From: Archivesica marissinica | Taxonomy: Eukaryota; Mollusca; Bivalvia; Venerida; Vesicomyidae | Assembly (NCBI GenBank): GCA_014843695.1 | Contig: CM026391.1 | Coordinates: 39,726,768 to 39,790,767, forward strand | Direction of reading: 5' to 3' | Length of the DNA: 64,000 bases | Shown: one piece after another, positions 60,301 through 64,000 of the stretch | Layout: each line of letters opens with the position of its first letter | Numbering within the stretch: position 1 is the first letter of the stretch | Position numbers and translations under genes: made by a program | Notes under the pieces: model-generated | Seen by the model: the letters and a program-made list of their open reading frames with translations, nothing else | What the model was told of the DNA's origin: nothing | The model's database searches: none

Positions 60301-63300
60301 ATGTGTGCTTGACTGGACCAGATAGATACTCCACAAAATGTGGTTTCGACCAGATAGATACTCCACAAAATGTGTGTTTGACTGGACCAGATAGATACTC
60401 CACAAAATGTGGACTGGACTAGAGAGATACTTCACAAAATGTGTGTTTGACTGGACCAGATAGATACTCCACAAATTGTGGACTGGACCAGATAGATACT
60501 CCACAAAGTGTGTGCTTGGCTGGAACAGATAGATACTCCACAAAGTGTGTGCTTGGCTGAAACAGAGAGATACTCCACAAAATGTGTGCTTGACTGGAAC
60601 AGATAGATACTCCACAAAGTATGTGCTTGACTGGAACAGATAGATACTCCACAAAATGTGTGCTTGGCTGGAACAGATAGATACACCACAAAATGTGTGC
60701 TTGACTGGACCAGATAGATACTCCACAAAATGTGTGCTTGACTGGAACAGAGAGATACTCCACAAAATGTGTGCTTGACTGGACCAGATAGATACTCCAC
60801 AAAATGTGTGCTTGACTGGACCAGATAGATACTCCACAAAATGTGTGCTTGACTGGACCAGATAGATACTCCACAAAGTGTGTGCTTGACTGGACCAGAT
60901 AGATACTCCACAAAATGTGTGCTTGACTGGACCAGATAGATACTCCACAAAATGTGTGCTTGGCTGGAACAGATAGATACTTCACAAAGTGTGTGCTTGG
61001 CTGGAACAGATAGATACTCCACAAAATGTGTGCTTGACTGGAACCGAGAGACACACCACAAAGTGTGTGCTTGGCTGGAACAGATAGATACACCACAAAG
61101 TGTGTGCTTGGCTGGAACAGATAGATACACCACAAAGTGTGTGCTTGGCTGGAACAGATAGATACACCACAAAGTGTTTGCTTGGCTGGAACAGATAGAT
61201 ACTCCACAAAATGTGTGCTTGGCTGGAACAGAGAGATACTCCACAAAATGTGTGCTTGACTGGAACAGATAGATACTCCACAAAATGTGTGCTTGACTGG
61301 AACAGATAGATACACCACAAAATGTGTGCTTGACTGGACCAGATAGATACTCCACAAAGTGTGTGCTTGACTGGACCAGATAGATACTCCACAAAGTGTG
61401 TGCTTGGCTGGAACAGATAGATACTCCACAAAATGTGTGCTTGGCTGGAACAGATAGATACTCCACAAAGTGTGTGCTTGGCTGGAACAGATAGATACTC
61501 CACAAAATGTGTGCTTGGCTGGAACAGAGAGATACTCCACAAAATGTTTGCTTGACTGGACCAGATAGATACTCCACAAAATGTGTGCTTGACTGGACCA
61601 GATAGATACTCCACAAAATGTGGACTGGACCAGAGAGATACTCCACAAAATGTGTGCTTGACTGGACCAGATAGATACTCCACAAAATGTGGACTGGACC
61701 AGATAGATACTCCACAAAATGTGTGCTTGGCTGGAACAGATAGATACTCCACAAAGTGGTGCTTGGCTGGAACAGATAGGTATTCCACAAAATGTGTGCT
61801 TGACTGGAACAGATAGATACTCCACAAAATGTGTGATTGGCTGGAACAGATAGATACTCCACAAAGTGTGTGCTTGGCTGGAACAGATAGATACTCCATA
61901 AAATGTGTGCTTGGCTGGACCACTCCACAAAATGTGTGCTTGACTGGAACAGAGAGATACTCCACAAAATGTTTGCTTGGCTCGAACAGAGAGATACTCC
62001 ACAACATGTGTGCTTGACTGGGACAGATAGATACTCCACAAAGTGTGTGCTTGGCTGGAACAGATAGATACTCCACAAAATGTGTGCCTGGCTGGAACAG
62101 ATAGATACTCCACAAAATGTGTGCTTGGCTGGAACAGAGAGATACTCCACAAAATGTGTGCTTGACTGGACCAGAGAGATACTCCACAAAATGTGTGCTT
62201 GACTGGAACAGATAGATACACCACAAAATGTGTGCTTGACTGGACCAGATAGATACTCCACAAAATGTGGTTTCGACCAGATAGATACTCCACAAAATGT
62301 GTGCTTGACTGGACCAGATAGATACTCCACAAAATGTGGATTGGACCAGAGAGATACTCCACAAAATGTGTGTTTGACTGGACCAGATAGATACTCCACA
62401 AATTGTGGACTGGATCAGATAGATACTCCACAAAATGTGTGCTTGACTGGACCAGAGAGATACTCCACAAAATGTGTGCTTGGCTGGAACAGATAGATAC
62501 TCCACAAAATGTGTGCTTGACTGGAACAGATAGATACACCACAAAATGTGTGCTTGACTGGACCAGATAGATACTCCACAAAATGTGGTTTTCGACCAGA
62601 TAGATACTCCACAAAATGTGTGCTTGACTGGAACAGAGAGATACTCCACAAAATGTGTGCTTGACTGGGACAGATAGATACTCCACAAAGTGTGTGCTTG
62701 GCTGGACCAGATAGATACTCCACAAAATGTGTGCTTGACTGGACCAGATAGATACTCCACAAAATGTGTGCTTGGCTGGAACACTCCACAAAATGTGTGC
62801 TTGACTGGAACAGAGAGATACTCCACAAAATGTGTGCTTGGCTGGAACAGATAGATACTCCACAAAATGTGTGCTTGGCTGGAACAGATAGATACTCCAC
62901 AAAGTGTGTGCTTGGCTGGAACAGATAGATACTCCACAAAATGTGTGCTTGGCTGGAACAGAGAGATACTCCACAAAATGTGTGCTTGACTGGAACAGAT
63001 AGATACTCCACAAAATGTGTGCTTGACTGGAACAGATAGATACTCCACAAAATGTGTGCTTGACTGGACCAGATAGATACTCCACAAAATGTGTGCTTGA
63101 CTGGACCAGATAGATACTCCACAAAATGTGTGATTGGCTGGAACAGATAGATACTCCACAAAATGTGTGCTTGGCTGGAACAGATAGATACTCCACAAAG
63201 TGTGTGCTTGGCTGGAACAGATAGATACTCCACAAAATGTGTGCTTGGCTGGAACAGAGAGATACTCCACAAAATGTGTGCTTGACTGGAACAGATAGAT

Positions 63301-64000
63301 ACTCCACAAAATGTGTGCTTGACTGGACCAGATAGATACTCCACAAAATGTGTGCTTGACTGGACCAGATAGATACTCCACAAAATGTGTGCTTGACTGG
63401 ACCAGATAGATACTCCACAAAATGTGTCCACAAAATGTGGTTGACTGGACAGATAGATACTCCACAAAATGTGTGCTTGGCTGGAACAGATAGATACTTC
63501 ACAAAGTGTGTGCTTGGCTGGAACAGATAGATACTCCACAAAATGTGTGCTTGACTGGAACCGAGAGACACACCACAAAGTGTGTGCTTGGCTGGAACAG
63601 ATAGATACACCACAAAGTGTGTGCTTGGCTGGAACAGATAGATACACACAAAGTGTGTGCTTGGCTGGAACAGATAGATACACCACAAAGTGTTGCTTGC
63701 TGGAACAGATAGATACTCCACAAAATGTGTGCTTGGCTGGAACAGAGAGATACTCCACAAAATGTGTGCTTGACTGGAACAGATAGATACTCCACAAAAT
63801 GTGTGCTTGACTGGAACAGATAGATACTCCACAAAATGTGTGCTTGACTGGACCAGATAGATACTCCACAAAGTGTGTGCTTGAGACCAGATAGATACTC
63901 CACAAAGTGTGTGCTTGGCTGGAACAGATAGATACTCCACAAAATGTGTGCTTGGCTGGAACAGATAGATACTCCACAAATGTGTGCTTGGCTGGAACAG
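33324..64000. repeat. 37-bp satellite array over 30 kb, with higher-order structure
   Basis: The basic unit is actccacaaaatgtgtgctt followed by ggctggaacagatagat (37 bp), starting at 33324 and running past the window end, roughly 800 copies. Common variants are aaagtg for aaaatg, gactggaac or gactggacc for ggctggaac, gagagat for gatagat, and acacc for actcc. A 32-bp form lacks tgctt (aatgtggactgg, aatgtggtttcg). A 29-bp form lacks agatagat. The first 3 kb lack the 32-bp form. Rare variants recur in the same order every few kb, showing nested higher-order repeats. All three minus frames are open because the unit has no minus-strand stop and 37 is not a multiple of three. Confidence 0.98.
43822..44821. 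other. 1000-N assembly gap
   Basis: Exactly 1000 N within the 37-bp array. The round length suggests a placeholder, not a measured size. The 232 bp before it (43590-43821) equal the 232 bp after it (44822-45053). Confidence 0.99.

Noticed and set aside
33221..64000. Very long reading frames across the 37-bp array, up to 2253 codons on the minus strand, in all three frames
   Set aside because: The 37-bp unit has no minus-strand stop in any phase, and since 37 is not a multiple of three each frame cycles through the same 37 residues. Under equal base use about 17 percent of random 37-bp units would be stop-free this way. No start context, domain or codon bias is present. Plus-strand frames here are likewise fragments.
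33324..64000. The satellite as centromeric DNA with CENP-B boxes or as telomeric repeat
   Set aside because: No TTCG-n4-A-n2-CGGG box and no TTAGGG-type unit is present. A centromeric role cannot be judged from sequence.

Overview
The window is animal nuclear DNA, most likely from a bivalve mollusc. The evidence is phase-consistent GT-AG introns in one conserved metazoan gene, tRNA-headed SINEs, hAT-like and TTAA-flanked MITEs of the kind I associate with bivalve genomes, and a very heavy load of tandem repeats. The animal assignment is firm. The bivalve assignment is inference, and no species can be named from the sequence alone.

Genes. The last six coding exons of an ATRX-type SNF2 chromatin remodeller lie on the + strand between 1969 and 19907: 1969-2146, 8320-8505, 9078-9240, 10631-10764, 11120-11224 and 19695-19907. 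They encode about 325 C-terminal residues, starting at helicase motif V; the upstream exons lie before the window. A second, unidentified gene probably ends on the - strand. A 48-codon open stretch at 33147-33293, behind a good 3' splice site, looks like its terminal coding exon. The two genes would be tail to tail. Other coding-like sequence is debris: a 5'-truncated LINE RNase H domain (31930-32647, -) and two oppositely oriented, damaged pieces of what looks like one uncharacterised invertebrate protein family (29060-29745).

Repeats. At least a dozen unrelated tandem arrays take up well over half of the window. Units are 32 bp (1-391), 10 bp (3061-5343), 22 bp (8576-8661), 26 bp (8893-9077), 42 bp with a 31/33-bp derivative (11347-18311), 21 bp (20147-20220), 41-44 bp (21283-21749), 42 bp (22632-23177, exactly 13 copies), 27 bp G-rich (23588-24201), 31 bp (24896-25010), 50 bp (25151-25800, exactly 13 copies), 34 bp (26690-26988) and 37 bp (33324 to the window end, over 30 kb, roughly 800 copies, containing a 1000-N gap). 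Four of the first five lie in ATRX introns. The 26-bp array is a serial duplication of the 3' splice site of an ATRX exon. The 37-bp array stops about 30 bp before the 3' splice site of the minus-strand exon, so it would form most of that gene's last intron.

Dispersed elements include a 349-bp hAT-type MITE with a perfect 8-bp target duplication, a second copy split by another inverted-repeat element, three clear and one decayed TTAA-flanked MITEs, a tRNA-derived SINE with a perfect 14-bp target duplication plus two relatives, and several pogo-like MITEs. I see no CRISPR array, operon, rRNA or functional tRNA. The very long reading frames across the arrays are by-products of repeat units that happen to lack stop codons.
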